From JACPLR01 sp041649295 (lineage in GTDB: Archaea; Nanobdellota; Nanobdellia; Pacearchaeales; GW2011-AR1), in the NCBI GenBank assembly GCA_041649295.1, contig JBAZNI010000001.1:496001-560000 (forward strand): a stretch of DNA of 64,000 nt, in the 5' to 3' direction. Each line of letters starts with the position of its first letter. Position 1 is the stretch's first letter. Positions 8,660-18,620 of the stretch are shown piece by piece. The notes under the pieces were generated by a model, which worked only from the letters and a program-made list of their open reading frames with translations, was not told the DNA's origin and searched no databases. The position numbers and the translations under genes were made by a program.

Positions 8660-10690
8660 ATGGAATTTAATAGTTTTAATAAAATTTCCTTGAACAATAA
8701 TAATTCCCAGCTGAAATTTAATTCAGATGGCAGCATTAATCTCCCTGAAAGTGTGGAAAGAGACTTGAAGGAACAAAAGAAAAAGCACAGAGAAAACACA
8801 ACTAAACTTTTAGATATCTGGGATGAAGATAACCTTCAGGACAGGGAGAAATATAACTTAGATGATGATGTTTCTGGATTTAATCTCTATGTTGACGGCA
8901 TTAAAGCAGATGAATTAAAATTTTCAAATTCAAAAACACAGGGGGATATTGTTAAAGAAATTATCAGTTTGATTAGCAGAGGAAAAAAAGTTATTTTTAT
9001 AAGAGGGGTATGTGGTACAGGAAAATCAGCAATTGCGCTTAATCTTGCCAAAGAGCTTGGGAAATCAAGCATAGTTGTTCCTGGGAAAGCACTGCAAAAG
9101 CAGTACCAGGAGGATTATTCAAAGAACAAATATGTTCTTAAAAATAACCACGAGAAATTAAAAATTAAAGTTATTACAGGCAGGGACAACCATAAATGTC
9201 TTTATGAATCTGATAAAACTGCAGATTATTCCCTTCTTCCGTGCAAAATCGAAATAAAAGAGGCAAATTTGGAAAAGTTAAAGGAATATCTTAAAGAAAA
9301 TAGAAGAGTGTCTGATGATTTGGAATTAAAAAATATAAAAAGGATTTCTGTTGCTCCTATTTGCCCTTATTGGAGTCCGATTATCCCAAGTGAAATTGAT
9401 TTCCCATTAAGGGCAGAAAAAAGAAAATATAAAGGGCTTAAGGGAATTGATTTTACTATTTATAACAGAAAAAATGGATGCAAATATTACAATCAATTTA
9501 ATTCTTATATTGATGCTGATGCAATTGTGTTTAATTCAGCAAAATATAAACTTGAATTTTTAATGGACAGAAAACCTGAGACAGAGGTTGAAATTATTGA
9601 TGAATGCGATGAATTTTTAGACAGCTTTTCAAATGTATCTAAAATTAATCTTACAAGGCTGTCAAATACATTAATAAATTCGATTTTGTCTGACAGAAAA
9701 TTAAAGGAAACACTTGATAAACTTTATGAAATTGTTTCAGATTTGCTTGAAAATCATAAGATTAATGAAAATCACATTTTTGAAACAAAAGAAACAGGCA
9801 TATTCTCCCTTTTAAAATATTTACTCGATAACTCTTCTTTTTTAAATGAACTTGATGAGGATAATTACTGCCATCATGTTTATGAAGTTGCTGTGGAATT
9901 TGAGGATTTTTTAGATGATTCTTTTGTAAGGTTTGTCGATAGTGAGAGGGGAAAAATAACAGAGATAGTCACTACAAATCTTTCAAAAAAACTTGAAGAA
10001 ATGATTAGTAAAAGCAAGGTTGTTGTTATGATGTCTGGAACAATACATTCAGAAGCAATTCTTAGGAGTGTTTTTGGTGTTGAGAACTTTGAGGTGGTTG
10101 ATGCTGAAGTAGTTAATCAAGGAGAGATAAGGTATATTGAAACTGGCAGGGAGATTGACTGCAGATACGAAAATTTTAGAAACGGGAATCATTCAAGAGA
10201 AGATTATCTTGTTGCTTTGGATGTTGCAGTTGAAAAAGCTCCGAAACCAATTTTAATCCATGTAAATTCATTTTCAGATTTGCCTAATTCAGAAGAAATT
10301 TCTAATTTTAAACTAAAATATTTAATTTCAAGAGATAGTTTGAAAGACAGCCAGTATAGTGATTTTAACCAACTGCAGGTTTCTGATTTTAAAAAAGGCA
10401 AAAAAGAAAGATTATTTACAACAAAATGCAATCGGGGAGTTGATTTTCCAGGAGAGCAGTGCAGGAGCATTATTTTTACAAAATATCCAAATCCAGATGT
10501 GGACAATATATTCTGGAAAATTCTTAAAAAAACCCATCCCCAATGGTATTGGACTTTTTATAAAGACAAGGCAAGAAGAGAGTTTTTGCAGAAAATTTAC
10601 AGAGGAGTCAGGGGCAAAGAAGATTATGTTTATGTTCTTTCTCCAGATAAAAGAGTGATTGATGCAGTTAAAGAGATGAATAAAAATTAA
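8660..10690 (+). CDS. XPD/DinG-type superfamily 2 helicase with probable Fe-S cluster
   Basis: DNA helicase of the Rad3/XPD/DinG group. Walker A is GVCGTGKS (116-123), Walker B/DEAH position is DECD (314-317). Four cysteines between them (C180, C195, C235, C274) stand where XPD/DinG ligate a 4Fe-4S cluster. The C-terminal RecA domain shows VVVMMSGTI, then TTKCNRGVDFPG (motif V) and QKIYRGVRGKEDY (motif VI). At 676 aa it matches the family. The roughly 80-aa N-terminal extension before the helicase core is not recognised. Role in repair or removal of R-loops/G4 is inferred from homologues. Monocistronic. Confidence 0.88.
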   Translation: MEFNSFNKISLNNNNSQLKFNSDGSINLPESVERDLKEQKKKHRENTTKLLDIWDEDNLQDREKYNLDDDVSGFNLYVDGIKADELKFSNSKTQGDIVKEIISLISRGKKVIFIRGVCGTGKSAIALNLAKELGKSSIVVPGKALQKQYQEDYSKNKYVLKNNHEKLKIKVITGRDNHKCLYESDKTADYSLLPCKIEIKEANLEKLKEYLKENRRVSDDLELKNIKRISVAPICPYWSPIIPSEIDFPLRAEKRKYKGLKGIDFTIYNRKNGCKYYNQFNSYIDADAIVFNSAKYKLEFLMDRKPETEVEIIDECDEFLDSFSNVSKINLTRLSNTLINSILSDRKLKETLDKLYEIVSDLLENHKINENHIFETKETGIFSLLKYLLDNSSFLNELDEDNYCHHVYEVAVEFEDFLDDSFVRFVDSERGKITEIVTTNLSKKLEEMISKSKVVVMMSGTIHSEAILRSVFGVENFEVVDAEVVNQGEIRYIETGREIDCRYENFRNGNHSREDYLVALDVAVEKAPKPILIHVNSFSDLPNSEEISNFKLKYLISRDSLKDSQYSDFNQLQVSDFKKGKKERLFTTKCNRGVDFPGEQCRSIIFTKYPNPDVDNIFWKILKKTHPQWYWTFYKDKARREFLQKIYRGVRGKEDYVYVLSPDKRVIDAVKEMNKN

Positions 10691-10785
10691 TTTAATCGCC
10701 CTTAACTTAGACAGCTAAATCGATAATATTTATATACCCTTTTTACGATAATTTTATATAAAAGAGTGTGCTCTATAATTTAAAA

Positions 10786-12846
10786 ATGAAGAGGGTATTT
10801 TTATTAGTATCAATTGTAGCAATTTTAATCTTTGTATGTGTAGGTTTTGCCGGAGCTGTTAATAACTTAGTTAGTCTGCAGGGAAATGTCAAGCAGGGAG
10901 GAATTAATCTGGCGAATGGAAATCTTACTGTTTATATTTATGATGCTCCTTCTGGAGGAACATTAATTTACAATTCTTCAAATGAGTTTAATGATGCTGT
11001 TTCTGACGGAAAATATGATGTACTGCTTGGAAATAACTCTGCAAACGAATTGACTTTGAATTACGGGCAGTTGTATTATCTTGAAATTTATGTTAATTGG
11101 GAGAACTTTTCATTTAATGGAGCACAAAGGCAGATGTTTCAGAGTTCTGTCGGAAATATATCTTCTGTTAAAATAAACTGGACAAATTCAATCTTATTGC
11201 CAGAAGGGCAGAACATAACTCTTGGAGCTGGTGGATGGGTAAAAGGGATGTTTAACTGGGTTATTGATGCTGTTTCTGCAAATTATATGACATTTAACAG
11301 TACTACTTTATGGTTTAATGAGACATATTTAAACAGAACAATTGATTTGAGAGCACGCACTAGTGCTTATGGCAATTTTACTGAACTTAATGTAACAGAA
11401 ATTTTTAGAGTTGGAAGCACATTTTACGCAGATGTAAGCGAGGTTAATATAACCGGAAATACAAATTTTAATTCTGGATGGCAGTTAGGAGGAGTTAGCA
11501 TTATCGGAGGTGAGGTATTTGCACAATCTTTATATGTTTATAACATAACTTCTTTGTATGTAACTCATATGAATGTTAATGGCTCTTTAATCCCCCAATT
11601 CGATAATGAATTTGACATTGGAAATGTTTCGCAAAGGTATAAAAATGGATATTTTGGAACAGATGTTTTTATTAACGGTGCTCCTGTAAGCGGGTTATTT
11701 AATAATGAGAGTTATTTATCAACTTACAATGCAAGTTATGCAAGTTATGGGAGCTTTAATTCTACTTCAAATATCCAGCAGTTGCTAAATTTGACAGATA
11801 TATATTCAACTTACAATGCAACTTACGCTTCTGGAGTATATAATTATTCTTTAGCAACTTCAAACATGTGGAATGAAACATGGAGTTCAACTTACAATAT
11901 CTCTTATATCTTAGGAACCAACAGCACTATTTTAGGATTAGTCAATAATGAAAGTTATTTATCAACTTACAATGCAAGTTATGCAGGAAAAACTTCAAGC
12001 CAGTGGGTAGCAGATATATCGACTTTATATAACCTGACTGCAATGGTTGGAATAGGAATTGCTCCTACAAAAACATTTGAAGTTTTTGGAAGCGGGATGA
12101 ATGTGTCAAATACTTCTTCAGGAGTTATCTCTTCTGGAGATACATATTTTATTGATGTCTGGAGGAAAAATTTTAATATAGGTGCTTCAAGTGGCGATTA
12201 CTATGGAGCAAGGTTTTATAATCACCTTGTTGGAACAAATTATGCAGGAAGTGCCACTACTGACCTTACTGGGATGATAGTTGATATCCGTTCAGGGAAT
12301 AATGCACCCCAAAGTTCACAAATGGGTAATTTAATAGGGTTGTGGTTTAGAGCACTTGCTTATAGTGGAAATATGAATTATTCGCAGGTAATAGGAGTAT
12401 ATGCACAGCCATCTGTTTCTTATACTGGAGGCGGTACAATTGATGTTAAGAATATGACATTTTTTAAAGGAGAGTTGCAAAATAGCGGAGGGGGCTCAAC
12501 TGTTAATATTCTTCAGGGTATGGAAATTAATTTAAAAGAGCCAAATGACCCAATAAACACAAAAAACAGGTATGGGATTTATATTTCTGGTGTAAAAGGA
12601 GCAAGAATAGATAATTATGCAATTTTTGCAAATAGTGGAAATGTTGCTATTAATAATACTTTTTATATAATTAACAGCACAAATAACTGGGGTACAGGTG
12701 TGGGCATAGGAACAATACAGCCATCACAGAGATTAGAAGTAAATGGGAGCATTAATATGTCTGGTTCATATTCTAATTTTAGTGTCGGTGGCGGCAGAAT
12801 TTACTGGGATGATACTAATTCAAGAATGGTTATAGAAGTGAGTTAG
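10786..12846 (+). CDS. large secreted surface protein with Asn/Ser/Tyr-rich repeats
   Basis: Signal peptide MKRVFLLVSIVAILIFVCVGFAGA, then a beta-rich ectodomain of about 660 aa with many Asn-X-Ser/Thr sequons and no C-terminal anchor. The middle (residues about 300-415) contains an imperfect repeat, NNESYLSTYNASYA, seen twice in full with degenerate versions between. The end (VGIGTIQPSQRLEVNGSI) resembles the terminal motif of phage tail-fibre-like and intramolecular-chaperone-associated proteins. A GTG at 10768 extends the frame, but the ATG at 10786 fits both the signal peptide and the TATA box near 10756. An adhesin or S-layer-associated role is inferred. Confidence 0.75.
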   Translation: MKRVFLLVSIVAILIFVCVGFAGAVNNLVSLQGNVKQGGINLANGNLTVYIYDAPSGGTLIYNSSNEFNDAVSDGKYDVLLGNNSANELTLNYGQLYYLEIYVNWENFSFNGAQRQMFQSSVGNISSVKINWTNSILLPEGQNITLGAGGWVKGMFNWVIDAVSANYMTFNSTTLWFNETYLNRTIDLRARTSAYGNFTELNVTEIFRVGSTFYADVSEVNITGNTNFNSGWQLGGVSIIGGEVFAQSLYVYNITSLYVTHMNVNGSLIPQFDNEFDIGNVSQRYKNGYFGTDVFINGAPVSGLFNNESYLSTYNASYASYGSFNSTSNIQQLLNLTDIYSTYNATYASGVYNYSLATSNMWNETWSSTYNISYILGTNSTILGLVNNESYLSTYNASYAGKTSSQWVADISTLYNLTAMVGIGIAPTKTFEVFGSGMNVSNTSSGVISSGDTYFIDVWRKNFNIGASSGDYYGARFYNHLVGTNYAGSATTDLTGMIVDIRSGNNAPQSSQMGNLIGLWFRALAYSGNMNYSQVIGVYAQPSVSYTGGGTIDVKNMTFFKGELQNSGGGSTVNILQGMEINLKEPNDPINTKNRYGIYISGVKGARIDNYAIFANSGNVAINNTFYIINSTNNWGTGVGIGTIQPSQRLEVNGSINMSGSYSNFSVGGGRIYWDDTNSRMVIEVS

Positions 12847-12865
12847 GGGGTAATCTTAGGGTAAA

Positions 12866-13291
12866 ATGTTAGAAAAACTTTTCACATCAAGGAATAGGGT
12901 AAAAATTTTAAGTTATTTACTTTTTGATACAGATGAAACATATTTAAGAGCATTGTCTAATAATCTAAATATTTCTCCAAGTGCTGTAAAAAGGGAAATA
13001 TTAAACTTAAAAAATATTGGTTTAATTACTAATCAAAATGGCCGGATTAAACTAAATAACAAATGCAATTTTTTAGAAGAGCTTAAAAACATTTTCATTA
13101 AAACAGATTTTGTTGCCCTGTTAATCTCTAATGTTATAATTAAGAATAAAAAGATTAAATTTGCTGTTATTTTCGGGAGTTTTGCAAAAGGAAATTTTAA
13201 CCAAGAAAGCGATATTGATTTGCTAATAATTGGAAATATAAGTTCGTCTGAATGCTATAAAATGTTAAAAATAAAGGAAGATTTAAAATAA
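12866..13291 (+). CDS. winged-helix plus nucleotidyltransferase domain protein, possibly shortened
   Basis: Residues 1-75 form a winged-helix DNA-binding domain (RNRVKILSYLL, ISPSAVKREILNL). Residues 95-128 carry the minimal nucleotidyltransferase signature GSFAKGNFNQESDIDLLI (GSxxxG...DxD). The protein ends soon after this motif, while related proteins continue for several tens of residues with a third acidic residue, so it may be truncated. It lies just upstream of the MNT-HEPN pair and may regulate it. An SD-like AGGG precedes the ATG. Confidence 0.7.
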   Translation: MLEKLFTSRNRVKILSYLLFDTDETYLRALSNNLNISPSAVKREILNLKNIGLITNQNGRIKLNNKCNFLEELKNIFIKTDFVALLISNVIIKNKKIKFAVIFGSFAKGNFNQESDIDLLIIGNISSSECYKMLKIKEDLK

Positions 13292-13357
13292 TGCAATTAC
13301 TTTGCTATATTAAATTGGCGGACGAAACTTTATCCTTTAACATAAAACATAAATAGT

Positions 13358-13768
13358 ATGAAGATAACTAATCATATGGAAAATAGAGGAATATTCAGTA
13401 TTATTGAAAAGGCAAAAAAAGACAAGCAAGTGATAGCTGTTGCCCTATTTGGTTCTTCATTAAAAGGAGTTGGTAGAGATGTTGATATCTGTATTTTTTT
13501 AGATAAAAAGTATCCTAATCTTGAGATGTCAAAAAAAAAGCTTAATTTTTTAAAAGAAATAAACAATAGGTTTGATATTCAGATATTCCAGCAACTTCCA
13601 ATTTATATAAGGGTGAGAATTCTAAAAGAAATGAGAATACTTTTTTGCAGGAATAAGGATTTGCTGTATGAAATTGCATTTAGCACTATAAAAGAATTTA
13701 ATTTGTTTGAAAAAAGGTATAATTTTTACTTAGAGGCAATTAAAAATGGAAAGAAAATCCAAACTTGA
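13358..13768 (+). CDS. mntA: MNT-type nucleotidyltransferase antitoxin (MntA-like)
   Basis: Minimal nucleotidyltransferase of 136 aa with GSSLKGVGRDVDICIF (residues about 32-47), the GSx10DxD signature, and a later aspartate in FDIQIF. In characterised HEPN-MNT systems this partner AMPylates and silences the HEPN toxin. The last 23 bases overlap the following HEPN gene, the usual arrangement of a two-gene toxin-antitoxin unit. Family assignment is strong; activity here is inferred. Confidence 0.8.
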   Translation: MKITNHMENRGIFSIIEKAKKDKQVIAVALFGSSLKGVGRDVDICIFLDKKYPNLEMSKKKLNFLKEINNRFDIQIFQQLPIYIRVRILKEMRILFCRNKDLLYEIAFSTIKEFNLFEKRYNFYLEAIKNGKKIQT

Positions 13769-14180
13769 TAAAAAAAGGATATTATCTAAGATTGATGAAC
13801 TTGATTCTTACTTATATGAGTTAGAACAGGTAATTCCTGCTACATTTGAGGATTATACAAAATCCATAAAGAATAAACGTTCGTGTGAGAGACTGCTTCA
13901 GATTTCAATTGAAGTTGTAATTGATATTTGTAATATAATTATCTCCAATTTTGATCTTGGAATACCTTCTGATGATGAAGATATATTCAGGGCGATTGTT
14001 GATAAAAAAATACTTTCAAAAAAGGTGGGTAATACCCTTTCAGATATGAAAGGATTTAGAAACATTCTTGTACATAAATATGGGGTTGTTAATGATGAAG
14101 TTGTTTTTGAAGTAATTAGCAACCGATTAGATGATTTTGAAACTTTTAAGGAAGAAGTATTAAAAGTTTTAAATACTTAA
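13746..14180 (+). CDS. hepT: HEPN-domain toxin (HepT/DUF86)
   Basis: All-helical 144-aa protein of the HepT (DUF86) family. The RNase motif Rx4-6H is present as RNILVHKYG near residues 104-112. In the family this is an RNase toxin neutralised by the MNT protein encoded immediately upstream, with which it overlaps by 23 bases. The acidic DEDIF segment before the motif is normal for the family. Together with the upstream winged-helix nucleotidyltransferase it makes a small cassette between surface-protein genes. Confidence 0.85.
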   Translation: MERKSKLDKKRILSKIDELDSYLYELEQVIPATFEDYTKSIKNKRSCERLLQISIEVVIDICNIIISNFDLGIPSDDEDIFRAIVDKKILSKKVGNTLSDMKGFRNILVHKYGVVNDEVVFEVISNRLDDFETFKEEVLKVLNT

Positions 14181-14288
14181 GAGTGTAAATAATAAGGTAA
14201 TAATGAGATATGAAATGAGAGGTAAAATTTTGACCAATATTAGCCATAAATGGCCAGAAGTATTAAAATCCTACGCTAATGGATATAA

Positions 14289-15890
14289 ATGCGGGGAATT
14301 TCAGATACCATTACTTCAGATAAAATAAATGAAATTAGAAATTTAATAAGCAGGTTTATAAATAAAATGAAAAAGAGGTTATGTACATTAACTATTTTAT
14401 TAGTCTTGTTCTTAGTTGTTGTTTGTTGCTTTGTACAGATAACAAGTTCTGCAGTTAGCAATGAAGATAATCAGATTAATATTAAACAACCATCAAATGA
14501 GATAATTGAAAAAAGAACTTATGAGAGTCAGACATTTGCAAACCCTGACGGAACATTTACCACACAGATAGGTGCTGGAAATATGTTTTTTTATGATGGA
14601 GAGCAGTATTCTGAAATTAGCAAGATTTCAGAGCCAGAGATAAAGAAAGAGATAATTATTCTGAATGAAACACCAAAAAACAATGTTATTCAATTTGGGG
14701 ATTACAAACTGCATAAAGGGATTAATGTAAGCATAGAAAATGAAGAGATAATTGTAAGAGATGGTAATAACAAGACAATTAAGATACTTCCAAAACCATA
14801 TGCAACAGATTCTAACGGAGATGTTATTTATGGGGAATATGTTGTCAGCAACAAAAATGATGATAGCAATACCTTCAGCTTAATATATAATGAATTTTTT
14901 AATTTTAATAATAATGTCAACGATGAAAATAATATTAATTCGCAGGTGTTTGATGATAATGGAAATGATAATGATTACTCTGCTACAATTAATATAGGTG
15001 TTAAATTAGATAAGAATTGGTTAAAGACAGCTTCATATCCTGTTGAAGTAGACCCAAATGCAATATTAAATGCTACAACTGGAGTTTATGATGGGCATAT
15101 TGAAAAGACTATACTTAATGTCCATAGTCGTTGGGATAATGGGGTTAGTTTTGATGTTGGTGCAGAAACTAGTGCGGCAATTGATTACTATTGGAGAGCT
15201 TTTCTTGAGTTTGATGCTACAGCAATCCCAAATAATGCAGAAGTTACTTATGTTAATTTAACTTTAACAATTACTCAAGCTTATGGGGCAGGAGATAAGG
15301 TTAATATTTTTAGTATGCAAGGAGGAGGGAAACCAAGTAACACTACACTATATCCAGATACTAATGAAGGAAATCAAGCATTATTTGATCGTATTGGCGC
15401 TTCTTACTTTGGAGGAAATTATGTCCCAGCTAGCACATCATTTCAGTCAACCGGAACAAAAACATTTAATTTAAATACAAATGTTGCACTTCAAAATGCT
15501 TCTGCTCATTTAGAAACAGTAATTAATGGGGGTGATGAAAAGTTTGCTGTTGGATTTTTTGGAAGTGATGAAACAAACGATGATTACGTTATTATCAGTT
15601 CAAGTGAATCAGGAAGCACTGGACCTATGCTAAATGTTACTTATACTTTAGGGGGTTGTACATATTCTGGTTCTGGAAATTGGGAGATTAATTCTTTATG
15701 TACTATAAATAATCAGAATATAACAGTAGCGGGGGATATTTCCATACCTAATGGAGGGACATTGAACATGACTGGAACAACCAATGTGACATTTAGTGGG
15801 GCTGGAAGAAAGATTTATATTTATTCTGGCGGTCAGATATATATAACAAATACTTCTGCATTTAACAAGATAAATACATTTATAAAGTAA
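14289..15890 (+). CDS. membrane-anchored or secreted DNRLRE-like surface protein
   Basis: Residues 27-55 form a strongly hydrophobic signal or anchor. The ectodomain contains Asp/Asn-rich beta segments, the DPNA junction, and from about residue 265 to 455 a DNRLRE-like domain (WRAFLEFDATAIPNNAEV, GFFGSDETNDDY, LNVTYTL). After that a Cys/Gly-rich repeat region begins but stops abruptly, so the C-terminus may be shortened. A second ATG (14367) directly before the hydrophobic segment is possible, but an AT box (14261-14268) about 25 nt before 14289 favours the longer form with a 26-aa cytosolic N-terminus. Cell-surface role inferred. Confidence 0.7.
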   Translation: MRGISDTITSDKINEIRNLISRFINKMKKRLCTLTILLVLFLVVVCCFVQITSSAVSNEDNQINIKQPSNEIIEKRTYESQTFANPDGTFTTQIGAGNMFFYDGEQYSEISKISEPEIKKEIIILNETPKNNVIQFGDYKLHKGINVSIENEEIIVRDGNNKTIKILPKPYATDSNGDVIYGEYVVSNKNDDSNTFSLIYNEFFNFNNNVNDENNINSQVFDDNGNDNDYSATINIGVKLDKNWLKTASYPVEVDPNAILNATTGVYDGHIEKTILNVHSRWDNGVSFDVGAETSAAIDYYWRAFLEFDATAIPNNAEVTYVNLTLTITQAYGAGDKVNIFSMQGGGKPSNTTLYPDTNEGNQALFDRIGASYFGGNYVPASTSFQSTGTKTFNLNTNVALQNASAHLETVINGGDEKFAVGFFGSDETNDDYVIISSSESGSTGPMLNVTYTLGGCTYSGSGNWEINSLCTINNQNITVAGDISIPNGGTLNMTGTTNVTFSGAGRKIYIYSGGQIYITNTSAFNKINTFIK

Positions 15891-15908
15891 CTACTTTTTA
15901 GGGGTATA

Positions 15909-18311
15909 ATGGAAAATTTAGAACAATTTGTAAGAGATATTGGACAACAAAAAGGGCTAACTTTAAACAGAAAGATTGGAAGATGGATGAGGGAAAACAC
16001 TAGCGAAGCAGATGATCTAGTGAGATACTATGATGCGACGACTAAAGATATTGTTGCAAAACATTTAACAACTAAAAGGGGAAAACTAAGGCATTTATTT
16101 GATAATTCTAAAGGAAGAAGCGGAGTGTTTGCAAGATTAAGAAGGCATCCGTTGCTCTTTGGACTAGCTGGAAGTCTAGCTGCTGGATTTGGTACAGATT
16201 CTTATTTAACTCACAGAATAATTGAGCATACCCCTGAACAAGTTGAATATGCCTTAAAACAAACAGAATTAGAAAAAGATACTGAACAGTTGAAAACATT
16301 ATTTAACAATGATATGCAGGAGATGACTTCTGAAGGTGCTGTTTGTTTAACTCAGGATAGAGAGGGGGGATGTTCAGTTGAACATGTACCAACATTAAAT
16401 GCATTAGTGCCTGATAAATTTGTTCCAGAATATTTTGCAGATAAACTTGACAGAACAGTTTTTAGAGTTCCTTTTTGGCAGATTCCATTTTTAGCTAAAG
16501 GCAAAGATATAGTTTCAACAGGGCATTTGCATACTTATGGAGAATCTGTTTCAAAAGAAGACAAGCTAGTGACTCAACAACAAAGAGGAAGAGAGGAAGT
16601 AGTTATTGTTAATGGAATAATTCCTTCAAGATATGTTGTAGCTGATGGGCATGAAAGATTTGTTCCATATGGAAGGCAGGGATTAGAAAGCAAAGTCTCA
16701 GATGATTTAAAATTAATATTAGGTGAGGCAGTTATTCCAAGATATGATAAGCTAGACTCTTCACAAATAACAGACAACCAAAGATTAGAACATTTTGCTT
16801 CTTTAGCAGGAATTTTAGATGCAAAAGGGTATGATGTAAATAATGTGAATTCTCTTGTTGAGGGGTATCTGAATTCTGCTGAAGAGTTTATAAATAAATC
16901 TGATTTGGAGATTCAATATTCTGATAATTATACTCAAAGGATTCAAAGTCTACAGTCTACATTAAACTCTCTTTTGGGGTTAGAAACATTTATTTCAGAT
17001 GAAGGTGTAAGAAATAGAATTCCTGGATTAAAAACAAAATTTGAATGTGATAAAAATAATACTAGAATGACAAAAGTTATAAAGGATAATCCTGATTTTG
17101 ATTTTGATTCTGATATCAAAATTAGGCCTATCAATATCGATCCTATAAGATTATCATTTGATGATGAAGCATCTCTTAGGACACAAAATTCAAAAACATG
17201 GGTAAATGGGGATGGTAGTTATGTAACTGAGATTGGGCATATGCATCAAAAAGGAAGTGATGATTTATTAAAAGATGTTAATACAAATATTAACCAATGT
17301 AACGGTTTTTTACAATCTAATGGACCTTTTTACAGTTGTTCTTTAAGAGATGGAGAATTTGATGTCTCTTCTGGAAAAAATACCTCTTTGTTTGTTGTTC
17401 CTAATTTTAAGATAAATACACAATCTGAAAATACGGTTAGGTATGTATCTAACGTAGGACGTTTAGACATCTCTTTTGGAATAGGGGAATTCTTAATAGA
17501 CACCGTCTTTCCAACAAAAGAATGTTTTGATCGTTATAAACTAACAGATTTTAAGTTGCCCGGTTTTAATAAATCATCTGCTTTATATGACTCACATGGT
17601 TTAATTTTGGAACGGATTTCTAATGGTAAAGAGTTAAAACCTGAGGTAGACATTAGTCCTCCTTATCATTTACGTCAGCACTTTATTTATACTCCAAATA
17701 AATCAGATTTTGAATATATTTCAAATTTTGTGTTTCAAAAATCGGGTTTTTTAGGTTATGCTCTAACAAAAGATGGAAAAGATATAAGCATTGGTTCAAA
17801 ATTTTCAAGGCCATTGAAAACTATGCGAGGAGTAATTGCTTTTAATACCTCTCCTATACCTAGTGTTTCTTCAGTTTCTAACCTGGAGTTGATTTTAAAC
17901 TTTAAAGAGGTTTCTACACCCACACTCCTTATACTAGACCCACCTCAAGAAATAAATGGGGATTATAATAATGCAAGAGAGGGTTATGAAATGCTATCTC
18001 CTAAAAAAACCAATACTTTATCTCGGTGCGAGATAACTGATAAGACGGATATCCCAATGAGATTTAATCTTGGTCCTATGGGGTTAAGTAAATTTAATGA
18101 TGTTTTGATTAATAGCAAATCATTCTCAGTTGGATTAGTATTAGAGAATGAAAAAGATCGTGATGTTTATGCAGATGTAGTATTTTTAGATTGCCAACAT
18201 CCAACAAAAACCCCAAAGCTCCGGGTAACCTACACTCTGCCAGAGGGTGTTGAACACCCGGGATATGAGAGGTATAGGGAGATGATGAAAAAAGCAGGTG
18301 AAGGGAAATGA
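15909..18311 (+). CDS. large surface-associated protein with JAMM-like motif and DNRLRE-like C-terminus
   Basis: 800 aa, not recognised as a whole. A basic N-terminal region is followed by one hydrophobic stretch at about 78-96. Residues 206-218 read HLHTYGESVSKED, close to the JAMM metalloprotease signature HxHx7SxxD but one residue short in the spacer. The C-terminal 200 aa resemble a DNRLRE domain, and the last 35 aa (TPKLRVTYTLPEG, then HPGYERYR) are encoded by a sequence repeated at 19212 and, degenerate, at 20636. An SD-like AGGGG precedes the ATG. It follows the other DNRLRE gene by 18 bases, so they are probably co-transcribed. Confidence 0.6.
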   Translation: MENLEQFVRDIGQQKGLTLNRKIGRWMRENTSEADDLVRYYDATTKDIVAKHLTTKRGKLRHLFDNSKGRSGVFARLRRHPLLFGLAGSLAAGFGTDSYLTHRIIEHTPEQVEYALKQTELEKDTEQLKTLFNNDMQEMTSEGAVCLTQDREGGCSVEHVPTLNALVPDKFVPEYFADKLDRTVFRVPFWQIPFLAKGKDIVSTGHLHTYGESVSKEDKLVTQQQRGREEVVIVNGIIPSRYVVADGHERFVPYGRQGLESKVSDDLKLILGEAVIPRYDKLDSSQITDNQRLEHFASLAGILDAKGYDVNNVNSLVEGYLNSAEEFINKSDLEIQYSDNYTQRIQSLQSTLNSLLGLETFISDEGVRNRIPGLKTKFECDKNNTRMTKVIKDNPDFDFDSDIKIRPINIDPIRLSFDDEASLRTQNSKTWVNGDGSYVTEIGHMHQKGSDDLLKDVNTNINQCNGFLQSNGPFYSCSLRDGEFDVSSGKNTSLFVVPNFKINTQSENTVRYVSNVGRLDISFGIGEFLIDTVFPTKECFDRYKLTDFKLPGFNKSSALYDSHGLILERISNGKELKPEVDISPPYHLRQHFIYTPNKSDFEYISNFVFQKSGFLGYALTKDGKDISIGSKFSRPLKTMRGVIAFNTSPIPSVSSVSNLELILNFKEVSTPTLLILDPPQEINGDYNNAREGYEMLSPKKTNTLSRCEITDKTDIPMRFNLGPMGLSKFNDVLINSKSFSVGLVLENEKDRDVYADVVFLDCQHPTKTPKLRVTYTLPEGVEHPGYERYREMMKKAGEGK
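18201..18271 (+). repeat. repeat copy A (71 bp), inside the 3' end of the 800-aa gene
   Basis: This stretch is identical over 71 bp to copy B at 19212-19282 and continues with one mismatch for about seven more bases. It is clearly more GC-rich than its surroundings and contains the palindrome GGGTGTTGAACACCC. Here it encodes the C-terminal residues from PTKTP to YERY. Confidence 0.9.
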
Positions 18312-18350
18312 ATAAAAGAATATAGTAAATCGAGGAATGATTAACCTTTA

Positions 18351-18620
18351 TTATCTTTTGTAAGCTTCATCATGGTGCCCGAAGAAAATAAATCTTACTG
18401 TTCTTGCTGATTCATTGATTTCAAACTTGAGAACAAAGCTTTTCATTATATGGACCCGTTTTTCTCCGGAAAAATCATACCTTAAAGGTTTATAGTGCTG
18501 AGGATTCATAAGAATTTCATTCATTTTCTTTTCTAAAATTTCTTTTAAAACAGGATTTTTCTTGCATAGTTTTTTTATGCTCCTTTCACATGTTTCTGAA
18601 ACAAGCATGGAATAAATCAT
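18351..18620 (-). CDS. RelE/ParE-family toxin
   Basis: 89-aa basic protein of the RelE/ParE fold: an N-terminal helical pair (CERSIKKLCKKNPVLKEIL), the LRYDFSGEKRVHI strand region and the C-terminal FFGHHDEAYKR typical of RelE mRNA interferases. Its ATG overlaps the stop of the upstream antitoxin gene (ATGA), the normal order for this class. The operon begins with a further small RHH gene at 19070. Confidence 0.85.
   Translation of the reverse strand: MIYSMLVSETCERSIKKLCKKNPVLKEILEKKMNEILMNPQHYKPLRYDFSGEKRVHIMKSFVLKFEINESARTVRFIFFGHHDEAYKR

Noticed and set aside
14215..14328. 37-codon open frame before the 14289 gene
   Set aside because: It overlaps the better supported 14289 start, has no promoter at the usual distance and no recognisable features.
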